Counted from the first letter of the stretch, positions 21,477 to 33,195 are shown. The stretch is 64,000 nucleotides of DNA from Cryptomeria japonica (GCF_030272615.1 NC_081409.1:618435255-618499254), one strand, 5' to 3'. Program-made: numbers and translations. The notes: generated from the sequence alone by a model not told the origin.

Positions 21477-22605
21477 TCACCAAAAGTTCTCCATCTTTTG
21501 GTTTATTGTCCGATCCGGTGGGGTTTTCTTCCACCATTGCTTCTCTTTCGGTATTATATGTCTTCTTACACTTGAATGCACAATGTCCTTCTCCTCTATA
21601 CTTAAAGCGGGTTCATCTAAATGTCCTCTTGTCTTGTCTTCCAAAATTCTCATTCCGGTAACCATCTGACTCTCTCCTCCAATAGAGATTTCTATCATCC
21701 TTCCGGTATGAATTACCTTCTTTTTTCACTTCCTTTTCCTTACTTTGATCTATACTAGTTCCTCTACCTCTAGTATATCCTCTTCATCCTTGAAATCTTC
21801 CTCCTATAAACCTTCCACCTCTACCTCTTTTCCTCTGCTCATGTCTTTTGTTTAACTTCTCTTTTGTCTTTAGGGAATACTGGTAAGCCTCTTCTACACT
21901 CTCTAATTTGATCAAACTCAGTTCATCTTGTATAGACATCTGCAATTCATTCAAATATTTTGCAACTTGTTAAACTCCATCATCAACATGTCCGGATCTG
22001 ATATTCAACTTGTAAAATGCTTCAGTGTTCTCCTTCAAACTAGATTCTTTCTATCTCAAATTATGCAACTTCCATAATAGATTCACTTGATAATCAGCTA
22101 GCATAAACTTTGACTTCAACTTAGCAATCATCTGATCCCATGTCTTAATCTTCTCTTTACCTATTCTCCATCTATCAGCTTGCAAATGCTCCCGACAAAG
22201 AGATGCATGACCTTTCAACCGAGTGCACTAATATTTCACCTTCCTCTCATCTGCAGTGTTTTCAAATCAAAATACTTCTCCATCTCCAAGATCCAATCCA
22301 TAAATTCATCTGAATCTAGCTTTCCATCATATTTTGGTGGGGTAAAATGAGGTTTTGTATTCGCCCTACTCAAAACCCTCAAAAACCTTTCCTCATCCAG
22401 ATCAACGGCTGGTAGGTTTGCTTGTTCTGTTGGGGCTTCTTCTCCTTCATCTTCACTCACATCTTGAATATGTTGGCCTCTTCTCTAGGTTGTCTCCACG
22501 ACTTTCAACTAGGCTGTTATACCTTGCAATATCTCCATCACAATAGGGTTTGTATTCCCATTCTCTCCACCATTCCTATCTAGTCTTCATGCTATCATTC
22601 ATGCT
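21477..22605 (-). pseudogene. gag: gag of the chromovirus
   Basis: From about 22605 the frame reads NPIVMEILQGITA, then DEGEEAP, with two TAGs in place of probable CAG codons. The core has TPPKYDGKLDSDEFMDWILE (Retrotrans_gag start). A basic region and a decayed zinc knuckle, KYRGEGHCAFKCKK at about 21590-21635, lie near the C-terminus; its first two Cys are lost. Several frames are needed. Confidence 0.75.
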
Positions 22606-22690
22606 AGTCCTCTGTAGCTGTAGGTTGGATCCGCAATCCGCCACCCTACAACAAAATTTCAAGACACATAACCTCTGGAACAAAAATTCT

Positions 22691-22702
22691 CTCTGATACC
22701 AC
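22691..22702 (-). other. Primer binding site (initiator tRNA-Met) of the chromovirus
   Basis: On the minus strand GTGGTATCAGAG follows the LTR end ACTGCTTCA by one base or so. Confidence 0.85.
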
Positions 22703-22703
22703 T

Positions 22704-22994
22704 TGAAGCAGTCACCGGTGAGGAGGGACCTCAAAGAGATCAATCTGGACTAGTCAGCAAGAGTAAACACAATGGAAACACAAAGATAGGATGGAGGCAA
22801 TGTAGAACAGATTGTTTTATTGCATGAAAATTGATTACATCCAATCAGTAGCAATTGGATTATAGCATATCGGCTCACAGGCCTAGTAGAACATATAGAA
22901 TAGGTCACAATCGAGACCTTGAATCTTAAGATCTATCTTTTATGCATAGTTTAGCTACTTTATTCTTTATTTGATTACATACACACACAAACAC

Positions 22995-23052
<58 letters not shown>

Positions 23053-23544
23053 AAAGGATCCAGTTAGCCCAAAAGGGATCAAAACCCAAAGAACAAGACC
23101 TAATGTGTAAAATAAACAAGGTCGGCCTCTGCCAATAGATTCCTTCAAAAAATCCAAAGGATGAAACGTAGATCATGGGAAAAGGTCGGCCACACACCAA
23201 GGAACATTGGAATCAACACCCAAGGATTTGTAAGCTTCAGAAGGGGGTTTTGGTACATCACCAAAATAGGTCTAGGAAACCGGTAATAAGAACCATCAAC
23301 GGGTAACAGGAAACTATCAAGGAAACCAATAGCTATCTTTCCGGAAAATGATCCAAATGTGATGCGGTTAGGAAACAAGAAAGATGATCTAGTCTTCAAG
23401 TAGAATCCAACTCCATAGGATCCAGTGAGCCAAAACCGGGACACACTAAAAGAAAAGTTGAAACTACAAATAGAAAGCAAAACATAAATAAAATGTTTTT
23501 GGTTGATACAAGATTGCTATGAACTGGGGGACGCTCCTGCATCA
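22704..23544 (-). repeat. 5' LTR of the chromovirus
   Basis: 841 bp, the partner of 17242-18043. The extra length is mostly the AT/AC microsatellite at 22979-23050. Confidence 0.9.
22979..23050. repeat. AC and AT dinucleotide microsatellite
   Basis: A short imperfect AC run, then 27 uninterrupted AT units (22997-23050). The partner LTR has only about five AT units, so the expansion came after insertion. Confidence 0.95.
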
Positions 23545-23549
23545 AGAAA
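23545..23549. repeat. Target site duplication AGAAA (right)
   Basis: Partner of 17237-17241. Confidence 0.88.
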
Positions 23550-23943
23550 GTTGCAAAGTAAGAATCATGTCAAGGAAGATGTGAAAGAATTTATCATCGT
23601 GGAAAGTAAGAAATAAGGTAGAGTAATGTAGGAAGACACACTCAAAAGAGGAAGAAACCAAGAAAGGATGGTGTTCATGAAGGAGGCACTCAAGGAGACT
23701 TATTAGTCTCTTGTATTATTTGCCAATGGTGTATTTAAGCATGTGTTGCAGGTATCAGAAACTTGAAAAGGAAAGTCAAGAATAAGACCTTGAAGATGAT
23801 GAGAGAAAGGTAAAGTAAGCCAACTGTACAAAGTGTTAATAATGAGAATGAGAGAAGACAAGTTGCAATAGCATGCCTAGAAGCCATGAGGAATCCATAC
23901 ACATTAGAGGTACATAATAGAATATCTAAAAATAAGGAGGAGG
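23550..23943 (+). other. Family 7 internal region resumed after the chromovirus
   Basis: Continues from 17241. A-rich and basic-coding in short frames, with no domain recognised. It ends in AAGGAGGAGGATG, which could be a polypurine tract. Confidence 0.35.
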
Positions 23944-26280
23944 ATGTTGATAGTTGTAGATGTCTAAAATTAATTAAATTAAAGTTTCATTAATTTAAGC
24001 CTTTCAACATAATTAATTAATTTAATTATGTTGGTCCCTTTCTTCTTAAAATTAATTAAATCAAATTTGATGAAGTTTAGATCACTATAGCTCTTATAAT
24101 TAATTTGTCAAAAAATAATTATTCCCTATTCTTCCAAAATCATTTCAAATCCCCATTATTTCTTCTAAACCTCTATTAGTTAATTAACTTCAATTAACTA
24201 AGCTAATTACCCAATTCTTACAAATCACCCTTCCTAATCCTATCATCTAACCTAATTAATCTTGTCCTAATCATACTTATCATTTTCTCTAGTTTAAAAC
24301 TCTTCCACTCATACTCTCTCCTCATGTCGCATCCTCTTAACTTTCCTAATTTCATTCTAATCTCTCATTAGCCCACCTAATCAATCGTAATCATTTTCAC
24401 ATTCCTAATAACCTTGATTATGGATGATTCAACCTCTTTCCATTAATATCTTTCTCATTTCACCCTCCAAACCTTAAATGCACCAATTTGGTCTCTTCCA
24501 AGCAATGTAAAATCCTTGCACATTCCCATACCCCCTCTTTCCAAGGAATTTTTAATTCCTTTCTCCATTTATTCTCCCCACAAAATCTTCTATTGTAGAA
24601 TTTTTAATTCCTTTATCATCCCCCAGGGAATTTTATATTATTTTTTCTCTTCCTAAGGTACTTGGGGAACTCTTCCCCATGTACTTGAGAAGTGTAGGGA
24701 CAAGAAATGCCTTTATGGAAAATCTCTTGGATCTCCCACTTTGTTCTCTCAATCTTCGTCCACCTTTCAATCCTAGCCCTTCATTCATCTTTGATCCTAG
24801 CCCTCCATTTAGACCCCCTTCAATCTATAAATTGGATTCCTCTCTCCTCACAATTCATCCACCTTTCATGAAATCTTATGTTTTCCATTTGAGCTCCAAA
24901 TCCATTATCATACCCTTATAATGCCACATTATTATCTCATGAGCCAATGCATATCATCTACACTCATTACTTGAATCCAATTCATCTTGTTGTTTACTGG
25001 AGAGTAACCCACATATCCTTCACCAAAAGAGAAAATATGTTGCATATGTGTTGTTGATGAGTATGATTGTTTGTCATTAGTGTCAACATGTGTTCTTGGT
25101 GTTTGTTATATGGAAGATGTGTCCCCAAAATATTTGGTGCTCAGGAAGATTTGTTTCAGTATGGATTAGTTGATTTGATCATGATCGAGATATTTCCATT
25201 TTGAATGGATATGGTGTTGATTGATTCTATTCATGTATAATTTTATTGACAAAATGCATTTCTCGATCATTAGCTATCTTGACTAGATATCCAAATTTTG
25301 TAATTATGTTTTGGTAGAGGAATTTCACAACACTATAAGTAGTACACTTATTTTTAGGTTTAATTTTATCTCATTTAGTGAGATAGCCTATGTATCAATG
25401 ATTCAAAACCTCAAACCCCACTAGAAAAGAAAAGGAAAAATTATATCAAACCTCAATGATTGGGTGTAGCCCTTGAATTTTTCCTAGAGCTAAATATGGT
25501 ACCTAAAATCCCTAACCCGTATTGTTGATTTGATCCTAGGTCAGGAGTAAATGTCATACATCAAGGATAATGGGTGACCTTTACACTTGAGAAATTCCTA
25601 ATTTTTGTGTGTGATCACCAATGTACCAACATTTAAATATATCTTGTATTTTAGACTTTGGGTGTGTCTAAGTCCAAAGAATTAAAAGTTGTGGTCAGGT
25701 TTGGCCCTCAATCATCATTAACCTATTACTCTAATGACTTTTATAATTTGGGCTTCATAGATCTACAATCCCAAGTCTTAAAGACTTCTTAGGGAAAGCT
25801 TAGGCCTAATCCCTACTCAAAGCCTAAACTCAATATTATATGCTCTTGTTTTATGAAACATTAGTTTTTATTCAATAGTAAACCATGTTATAATGAGTTT
25901 AAAGAGTAATGTTAATGATATTGATAAATTTTGACTTACATCATATATTTTCTTGAATTAATCTTTTTCTTTTTGCAAAATAATTGATCTCAGAATAAAG
26001 GGTATCTCTAACGAAGTACATGTTTTCTTATTACTTCCCTCCATCCAAGATAGCATCGATTGTTAAAAAAATAATGGATATAGATCTAGGTCAGATTGAC
26101 CTAGATGAGTTACTAAAGAGAATGACTAATTAAAGCAGTAGGAGCTACTATGCAACATCTTTGGTAAAATCTAGACTGGTGCATGCAACAAATTTACCAA
26201 TTTTTTTCTAATCCTCAAACTTAGTGTTGGTGTGTGTGCCAAACACTACAATGTGCTGAAAGAAAAATATATGGGTCTCT
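23944..26280. other. AT-rich relic sequence, possible LTR start at 23944
   Basis: TGTTGATAGTTG after a purine tract at 23944 has the look of an LTR start, but it does not match family 7 and no partner is in the window. A 27-base palindrome (AACATAATTA at 24006, TAATTATGTT at 24023-24032) lies in the TTAATTAA-rich part. The short open frame at 24679-24921 has no recognisable domain and looks fortuitous. I see no gene. Confidence 0.35.
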
Positions 26281-27170
26281 AGGAGAAATAATCCTTCAAA
26301 GAGTATTTGGTATTCCTCCACATGATGACTATCTAAGGAGTATAGCTTCTATAGATGAATATTATAAGAATTTCATAGACCCTATAGACTACATTCATAA
26401 CCATTAACTAGATAAGCTAAAGAAAGGACAACAAAAGATTCTGAAGAGAGTTCATAGAAGCATGTGACATATAGATGCAAGAGATAAAACTACCTGCTTG
26501 AGAAGAGTGGTAGGGTTATCTAATGCTAATTAATTCCTTTGATGGATGCCCTTGATCATCAAAATAATTATCTCCTAGAAGGAACACACGGATTTGGGAA
26601 AAACTATAAGTGATTATATGCATGATCAAATATTAAGGGTAAAAAATGACCCTAAATTCTATATGATTTCCTTCTTGGTTTGTTTTCTTGTAGCACAGAC
26701 TAATTTCCTACACCTAAGGAGACAATGATCATTTTGTGATCTAATAATGAGAGTGCACAATCATTATCCTCAGCTAACTCTTCATAAGAGTAAGAAATTT
26801 TACTTGGTTGTCAATGATAGGTTCACATTTACAATAATTAAATCATTAGAAGGTGATTTTGCAAAGAGATTGGCACTTGATGTAATAGTTGAGATTCAAA
26901 GATTTAGGAGTTATTTTATTCATTTCAAAAACTTCACATCTATTAGAGTGGTTGGTTGCACCCAAGATCCAAGCAACTTGTTGAGATGTGACTTTGATAA
27001 TTTGGTTGTACTAAAACTATGTAGATAAGTACATGATACACATAAATTGATTTTCAACAAGCATAAGCCATGTTTTATCTTTCCAATCAAAGTAGGGGCA
27101 TGCACACGCCTATATATGAAAAATGCTAGAGGTATGGAGTTAGAGCTTTTGAAATAATCATTGAATCCTT
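26281..27170 (+). pseudogene. Decayed ORF of unknown, probably mobile-element, origin
   Basis: Two frames give a consistent protein: QRVFGIPPHDDYLRSIASID, DPIDYIHNH, KKGQQKILKRVHRS, DLGKTISDYMHDQILRVKND and FYMISFLVCFLVAQTNF, then 26747-27028 with VHNHYPQLTLHKSKKFYLVV. Stops are TAA, TGA and TAG at scattered sites. The helical, Trp/His-rich style resembles proteins carried by large plant retroelements, but I cannot name the family. It lies just upstream of the LINE RNase H. Confidence 0.4.
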
Positions 27171-27226
27171 TATTAGTGACAAGAAATAGGTTTGATTCTA
27201 TTAAAAAATGTCCCAATCATTGGGGC

Positions 27227-27313
27227 CTATTTTAGACATGAGCCACAAGTGGAATATCATTGGGATAATTTTGTAGCGTGCTATTTTAGACATGAGCCAC
27301 AAGTGGAATATCA
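27227..27313. repeat. 33-bp direct duplication with 21-bp spacer
   Basis: 27227-27259 is repeated exactly at 27281-27313 (it begins CTATTTTAGACATGAGCCAC). It sits just upstream of the RNase H frame. Confidence 0.9.
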
Positions 27314-27763
27314 AGGGAAATCTAGGGGTTTTAGGTGTAGAAGTCCATATTAAAAATTATTGTGCTTATGTAGAGGTAGTAAAATATGTTAGTCTTCCTA
27401 TAGGAGCCAACAAATTTGTTGAATCAATAGCCTTACTTCATGGTCTTCAGCTAGCTCGAGATGTTCAGATTACAAATATTCATATTGAATTTGACTCTCA
27501 TAATAATCAATGCTTGCAAATTTAAAATATGTCTCCACTAGAAATTAAAGTATGTTTTGCAATTAGTTTAGAATATCTTGGATGAATTTGATTCTTATCA
27601 AATATCCCACACATATAGAGAAGGTAATAGGTTGGTAGATTGCTTGGCTAACTTGGGTCGTCAAAAAAATGAAGTGGACATTCATGGTGATGAGGTGGAG
27701 TTAAACAATTATCCTGATTTGGTTGATGTTGCTATGTTACACTTGTCATGTATATCTAATTAG
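27290..27763 (+). pseudogene. LINE-type RNase H domain (RVT_3)
   Basis: KGNLGVLGVEVHIKN (family GNPG..G), ANKFVESIALLHGLQLA (catalytic Glu), HIEFDSHNNQCLQI (Asp), one TAA, then LEYLDEFDSYQISHTYREGN and RLVDCLANLG (final Asp). This is the RNase H found at the C-terminus of many plant LINE polyproteins. The first Asp region is lost. It is followed by a LINE-like 3' end, supporting a LINE origin rather than an LTR element. Confidence 0.7.
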
Positions 27764-29012
27764 ATGGCCATTATGTGCCTACTGCTCATGTTCCTTATCT
27801 GACATGGGTAGTATCAATTAATTAATGAGGCAAGTTTCTCTAATCCATTGTGTTCATTCCTGGTCTTGACTATCTCTCTAACTCTTTAAGGAATGGCTTC
27901 ATCAATCTAGTATACTCACATACTTTAGGATGTTAGTGGTAGGTGTGGTAGGTCCAATTTTAAATCTTCACTGATGTTGATCACATCCCTGCCAATTATT
28001 TTTGGTGGCGATAATATTTATGTCTAGGAGATGTGAAAGAATCCCTTTCTTTGTGCAATAAGGGAAGAATGTTTCAGAGGGTTTCATGGCTTTCAACAAC
28101 ATCATCTTCTTGTCTTTCCAACTCTGCTTTTGAACTCTACACTACACATTGGTTGTGTAGTTGATTGCAAAGATGCATACGGCGACTTCACTAAACAGGG
28201 CCTAGTTTATGTTGTTGTCTTTCAATACCAATTCATAGCATCATTTTCCCTAACCATTCACAAGAGTGTGCATAAATTAGAGAGGTCGATTCAGCTATGC
28301 ATATGGAGGCCTAGTAGCTAGTGTTTTACGATTTTATGGATACGGCAGAGGATTTTAAATTTTGGGCAAGATCATAGAGATGGAGGGCGACTTAGGTTCA
28401 AATTGAAGTTGCCCCTGTAGGAAACCTTTGTTATCAAGAATTATATAACGTATCATTTACTATTATGTATTAGATAGAAACTATGACAAATTTGTGATGT
28501 GCATCTTTTGTTTTTGGCTGGGCTTCAGTAGAGATTACCCTTTGTCGGCCTCCTTCTATCTTTGAAGGTTTTTTGAGTCCAACTCCGTTGTATTCCTAAT
28601 GAGGTCATCAATGAGGTATTTTTGCAAGATGACAGACTCCTTTGTGGGGTTCAAGTGTATGATTTTTGGAAGGGTCAAGGACAAATTTGTTGTAGTGTAT
28701 ACATATCTTTTATGAACACTACCAAGACCACACTATAATTTCAGGATTCAGAGTACACTAAGAAGGCTATATAATGACTACAAAGATATATGGTTACTTT
28801 TATCAATTTGATATAGTTTACTTTGGGTTGTAATGGTATAATGTGGGTAAAAAATGTAAGTTCTCAATAGTGTGATATGGACTTGTGAGGGGTTCTAGGT
28901 TTGAAGGTTAAATTATGGCTAGTAAGAATAAAAATAGCTTATTTTATATTTTTTTATATATTCTATTAATATATATAGGCATCTTGCCTTTCGCTTAAAA
29001 AAAAGAAAAAGA
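27764..29012 (+). mobile_element. LINE 3' untranslated region and poly(A) tail (5'-truncated LINE)
   Basis: Non-coding sequence after the RNase H that ends TATATATAGGCATCTTGCC, then TTTCGCTT and an A-rich tail (28997-29012). Plant L1-type LINEs often end in such a motif plus poly(A). The 5' end of the copy is undefined, so target duplications could not be found. Confidence 0.55.
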
Positions 29013-29467
29013 GATTATTTAAATCTAGATTTAAAGCTTTCCAACTTGGCTTTGAGAATATGTATCCTTAAGATAGCTATAAATAAAGATGATGAAAGTA
29101 GATTACTCCCCTTATACAAGTCAGAAATGTTTACAACATTTCCATATTCAATGTAGATTCTTAGATTGAAGAAATTACAGATATGGATGCTAGGGAAAGA
29201 AACATGGTTGAAAGGACTCAAGAGTGGATTTCAATTCCATATTGAATAGATCCTATGTCACAAGTATAAGGTTAGTATCAACAACAAAAAGAAACAACTT
29301 CAAGCAAGAAGTAACCTCCTTCTACAAGACCATCCACAACTACTAACCTAGTCGGTCATGAAACACTAGTTATAGAGAGAGTCCAATAAGAGTCGTAGGG
29401 TTACTAAAGGTGAACTTCGGGGAGGTTGAAAGGATAATATATCAAGAAAAACCACTACACAACTTGT
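29013..29467. other. Spacer, nothing recognised
   Basis: Only short frames and no repeat shared with the rest of the window. Confidence 0.4.
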
Positions 29468-29930
29468 TGTTGAATAGTTTAGAATACTGCGAGGTGGGGT
29501 GAATCAGTATTCCCTTTTTAAAAACTGAACTTCTAAAACTTATCTAATTCTCAAATAATCTTAGCACCAAAGTATTGCATGCAACATAATTGAAATGTGA
29601 GAGATACACAACCATAAGAGAGACACCATATTTTTTAACGTGGAAAACCAAAATGGGAAAAACCATGGAGAGGGTTAACTCTCAAGATAATATAACTAGT
29701 TATTTGAGATTACAAAGCTCACTATGAGAGGGCACACTACCCAAATTAAAATGGCTTACTACCAGAAGGATCACTGCCAAGAGATAGAAACAAATATATA
29801 TTAATTAAATTGCTTATACATATTCATAGGTTCAGTTCTTGATAAGGTCAAAGATGTAAACAACTACTTGCAGCAAATCTAGTCAAGAATCTTTACAACT
29901 CTTTTGCAAACTTCTTTCTGTAATCACACA
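29468..29930 (-). repeat. Copia-type LTR fragment, minus strand
   Basis: On the minus strand it ends ATTCACCCCACCTCGCAG, then TATTCTAAACTATTCAACA, the usual copia LTR 3' end. The conserved block TGGAAAACC...GGGAAAAACCATGG lies at 29639-29667. No primer site lies at 29440-29467, so it is a truncated or solo LTR; its other end is undetermined. Confidence 0.55.
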
Positions 29931-29954
29931 TACATTCACTCATTAATACATTTG

Positions 29955-30154
29955 GCCTAGAATTTTGATGGAGGTTTCTGATGAAGAAGGTATATTGTGA
30001 CCAAATTTGATTTTTTTTTGAAAAAATGCCCAAATTCCTCGAAATTCCAACGAGAATTTCACATTTAGTTTCGATGGAGAAGGCATTACTAATGAATTTT
30101 TTTTTTTTTTGAAAAAAAGTGCCCACGTTCATTGAAATTCTAATGAACATGGGC
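29955..30154. repeat. Two related ~100-bp units with hairpins
   Basis: Each unit has GATGGAG(A)AGG-like sequence, a T run, TGAAAAAA, GCCCA and a stem-loop. The second stem is GCCCACGTTCATT (30121-30133) with AATGAACATGGGC (30142-30154), 12 of 13 paired. The first unit has CTCG/CGAG at the same place. Confidence 0.65.
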
Positions 30155-31913
30155 ATTAATTAAAAAAAAAATGCCACAATTCATTTTAACCCAAAGCAAT
30201 CCCATGCAAGCTTGGCATCTACCTCTGGCCCTGATTAACCCAAAGAAACCTTATGTGCAATCTCCTGTGTCGAGTTAGGCATTTCGCGCAAAACAACTAA
30301 AAGGTTAGGCTCTAATTCTCAAAAACAATCCTAGTGAGGGATCAATGATTCAGGTGACAAAGGTTGTTTTCATTTATGCTTAGTTACTGAGGATACTGTA
30401 TCTATTATGTTTAACATCTAATGAGATGAAAATATTTAAAATCCTTATTGAGGCTTAGGGTTTGGGGTTGCACATTATCAATTTCATTTTACATATGAAT
30501 TTTGGACCTGTCAAGTCTGGAGATTGAACTCTGATTTCTTGTCATTGAGTTTGATATACCTTTGATGCCTAATGTTTATAATACTTATCTTTTTGAAAGC
30601 TCTCCATTTTTTATCAAGGATCTAGGGTTGAGCTCCCATGGGTTAATTTCTTGAACAAAACTACAATTTCAAAATTCCTATTCTAATGTTTGACCAAAAA
30701 AAATGCTTTGGGTCTTAAAACTGTAATGTGATGTTTAAAGGTTTTCTCATTTTGACCATTAAATCTTGATTCAAAATTTAGGGTTCTAAGGAATAAACCT
30801 AAAGAGTAAGTTTATTGCTAAATAATAGGCATGCTTGGAGCTAAGATGAAAATCGAGTGAAGAAAAAAGGCACCCTAATAGCTACCAACTCGATCATGAG
30901 AAAGGACAAGGTCCTAACTAAGGATTAAGAAAACCCAAGTGGACAAAACAATAGGAACAAAACTAAAACCATCAAACCAAACCCAACACAATTTATAAGA
31001 AAACAAACAAGAATGGAGAAACAAAAGAGAAAAGAAGAAACCAACTAAACTTTAAGTTCTAAGAATAGGTATTATACAACCTTCACATTAATGGACTAAA
31101 ATCTTAATCCAAATCACTTCTAGGATATGGATTTTCAAACATTTGGCTGCAAAGCTCTCAATATTCATTGTCACATTTGAAATGTTCTATAGTTATTCTT
31201 AAAAGGGTTTTTTATGGGTAGAGGTATGGGTGTTAGCCTGCCACCAACCACCATTAATGCAATATACTTAGTTCGAGGATTGCAGGTCATAGGTAGGCAA
31301 GACAAAAGACACATCACGAATTAAGGGTTGTGGTTCCAATGTTCATATTATGTAACAAGGACTTGGAATGCTTGACATATAATCCTCAAAGAAAGGACAT
31401 GAAAGCACAACAAGGATCATGCATCAGGGATTCCAATCTCAAACTTTGAAATATTAAATTTTAATGTCCAATGAATAATAGAAAAGGAGAAAGTAAAAAC
31501 CAAAAGGGAGATCGGTGATACTTTTTTTAAAAAGGAAATAATAAAATCCCAAGTTCTGAACTCCAAAAAATGTAGAAAACACAAAAATCATAAGGGGAAA
31601 GAGAAAAAAGAGGCCTAGAGAAAAAACTTCTCAAGGAACTTAAAATAAAATGGAGGGGGATCCCCACTTTGCTAAGTGGCATTAAAAGAGCATGAGTGTA
31701 AGGAAAAAAAGTAACTTCGATCAACTGTTCTTTTAATCAGTACACCTACCTATGTCAGGGCCCATTTTAGGTAAGATGCCACTCAACTATTCATTTCTTA
31801 GCATTTCTATAATTTAATCTATCAATTAGTTCATACAGTTCCATACTTCATTATTCCTACAACAACTACTTCAATTGCATTACATAGATAGCTCTAGGAA
31901 CAATTTTTTATTT
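30155..31913. other. Relic sequence, nothing recognised
   Basis: AT-rich, with scattered short frames and no motif I can support. Confidence 0.4.
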
Positions 31914-31927
31914 ACTCTTTACTATCT
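31914..31927. repeat. SINE target site duplication (left)
   Basis: ACTCTTTACTATCT, repeated exactly at 32212-32225. Confidence 0.9.
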
Positions 31928-32211
31928 TTTTTTAATAAGAATTGTCAAGTAAAAATTTTAACGTGACTAGTGGCACTGGCACAACATGCCCTCGGATGAC
32001 ATGTGAAACATTTTTAACCTACAGCTATGAACCAATGAAGTCACAAATGTGGGACCTCATCCCTAGTATTATGATGAGGGTCAAACCCATGAGCACATTG
32101 GATCAAAAAAGATACTTGAGTCTACAATCATAATGGCTCAGTGTGGGTTTGAACCTCAGTTGTTACAATGACACCATCACTACTTAACCAACACGCTATG
32201 GGAAAACCTTG
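31928..32211 (-). mobile_element. tRNA-derived SINE, 284 bp
   Basis: Flanked by an exact 14-bp target duplication. On the minus strand the head has an A box TAGCGTGTTGG (32198-32188) and a B box AGGTTCAAACCC (32156-32145), the internal RNA polymerase III promoter of a tRNA. The body ends with an A run (TTATTAAAAAAAG) next to the left duplication. The head cannot fold as a full tRNA, so it is not a tRNA gene. Family not identified; plant Au-like SINEs are similar in plan. Confidence 0.85.
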
Positions 32212-32225
32212 ACTCTTTACTATCT
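32212..32225. repeat. SINE target site duplication (right)
   Basis: Exact copy of 31914-31927. Confidence 0.9.
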
Positions 32226-32480
32226 CTTATATTCATTCTAAGCTATGATTTCTATTCATTATGACTATGAAATTATTTCTAGCAAAATTGTGCCTTCTTT
32301 TTAGTAGCTTGTAGATTGTTGTTGCAACTTGTAAATTACTTAACTCTTAGACTATAGTAGAACCTATGAATCTCATAGTTTACACACAATATTGGTTCCA
32401 TCTCAAGTTTACGATCTTGGTTGATGACCTAATTTACCCCATATTAGTTCCTAGTTTCTTATGAAGAGAACATAAATATA
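32226..32480. other. Spacer, nothing recognised
   Basis: AT-rich, no coding signal. Confidence 0.4.
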
Positions 32481-33188
32481 TTGAGGGTGGGAGGGGAGTA
32501 GTGAATCCATATATCAACAAACTTTTACTTTTCAAAACTTGATTAGATGCAATAGCAGTACTTTAGAAAGATTAATCAACCACACATGCAAGATCTAGCA
32601 AGAAATAACACAAAGGAGCACAATATTTACATGGAAACCCATGTGGGATAAAACCACAACAAAATATTGCTTATATTAATATTATTTATGCAAACTTTGT
32701 ACACACTAACCTACTAGAGGTACAAACCCTATGATGTGAGGCACCGACCTCACCAATATAAAGCAACATCTTCTCCAATATGAGGCACCAACCTCACCAA
32801 TATGAAGCACCGACCTCACCAATATGAGGCACCAACCTCATCAATATGAAGCACCAACTTCATCAATATGAGACACCAACCTCACAAATATGAAGCACCA
32901 AATTCACCAATATGAGGCACCAACCTCAAAATTTTGCTATAATTCTCTTCCTCAATTTGCTATATTATCTTTCACAAATCTGCTATAAGTTTTTTTCTTC
33001 AAACTAATATAGTTTTCCTTTTAATTACTTTTGAATTCTTATCATAAATTTCTCAAAAATGATCTTAATTTCCTCTTCAAAATTTATTAATTATCTTCCC
33101 ATATTCTTCTTATCAAATCTGAGATAACTTTCTTATATAATGCCTTGGTGTATATTTGATATGTATACTTCATACAAAAAACACTTTT
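32481..33188 (-). repeat. Copia-type LTR fragment, minus strand, with internal tandem repeat
   Basis: On the minus strand it ends TGGATTCACTACTCCCCTCC, in the manner of copia LTR 3' ends. The conserved block TGGAAACCCATGTGGG...AAACCAC is at 32631-32658. It contains the 22-bp repeat at 32737-32934. No primer site and no partner were found; the right boundary is a guess. Confidence 0.5.
32737..32934. repeat. Nine copies of a 22-bp tandem repeat
   Basis: The unit is TGAGGCACCAACCTCACCAA plus TA. Odd units have TGAGG or TGAGA and even units TGAAG or TAAAG, giving a 44-bp higher-order period. Most units contain an inverted pair (TGAGG/CCTCA, or TGAAG/CTTCA in unit 6) around CACCAA. Confidence 0.92.
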
Positions 33189-33195
33189 TACTTTG

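Larger units (their letters stand above)
17242..23544 (-). mobile_element. Chromodomain Ty3/gypsy retrotransposon (chromovirus), minus strand
   Basis: LTRs at 17242-18043 and 22704-23544 with an exact AGAAA target duplication. The minus strand gives an initiator-Met primer site, gag with a zinc knuckle, protease, RT, RNase H, integrase and a C-terminal chromodomain: the chromovirus order. The interior is 4.66 kb. Several frames, TAG/TGA stops and a lost integrase Asp make it inactive. I cannot assign the clade (Tekay, Reina, CRM or Galadriel) by eye. Confidence 0.9.

Noticed and set aside
24006-24032. 27-base palindrome as a regulatory site or origin
   Set aside because: It is made of AATTAATT words in very AT-rich DNA, so it is likely by chance.
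32145-32198. Possible tRNA gene on the minus strand (A and B boxes)
   Set aside because: The arms needed for a full cloverleaf do not pair, and the sequence is flanked by a 14-bp duplication with an A-rich end: it is the head of a SINE.
32737-32934. CRISPR-like array
   Set aside because: Repeats are directly adjacent with no unique spacers, and the context is a plant LTR.
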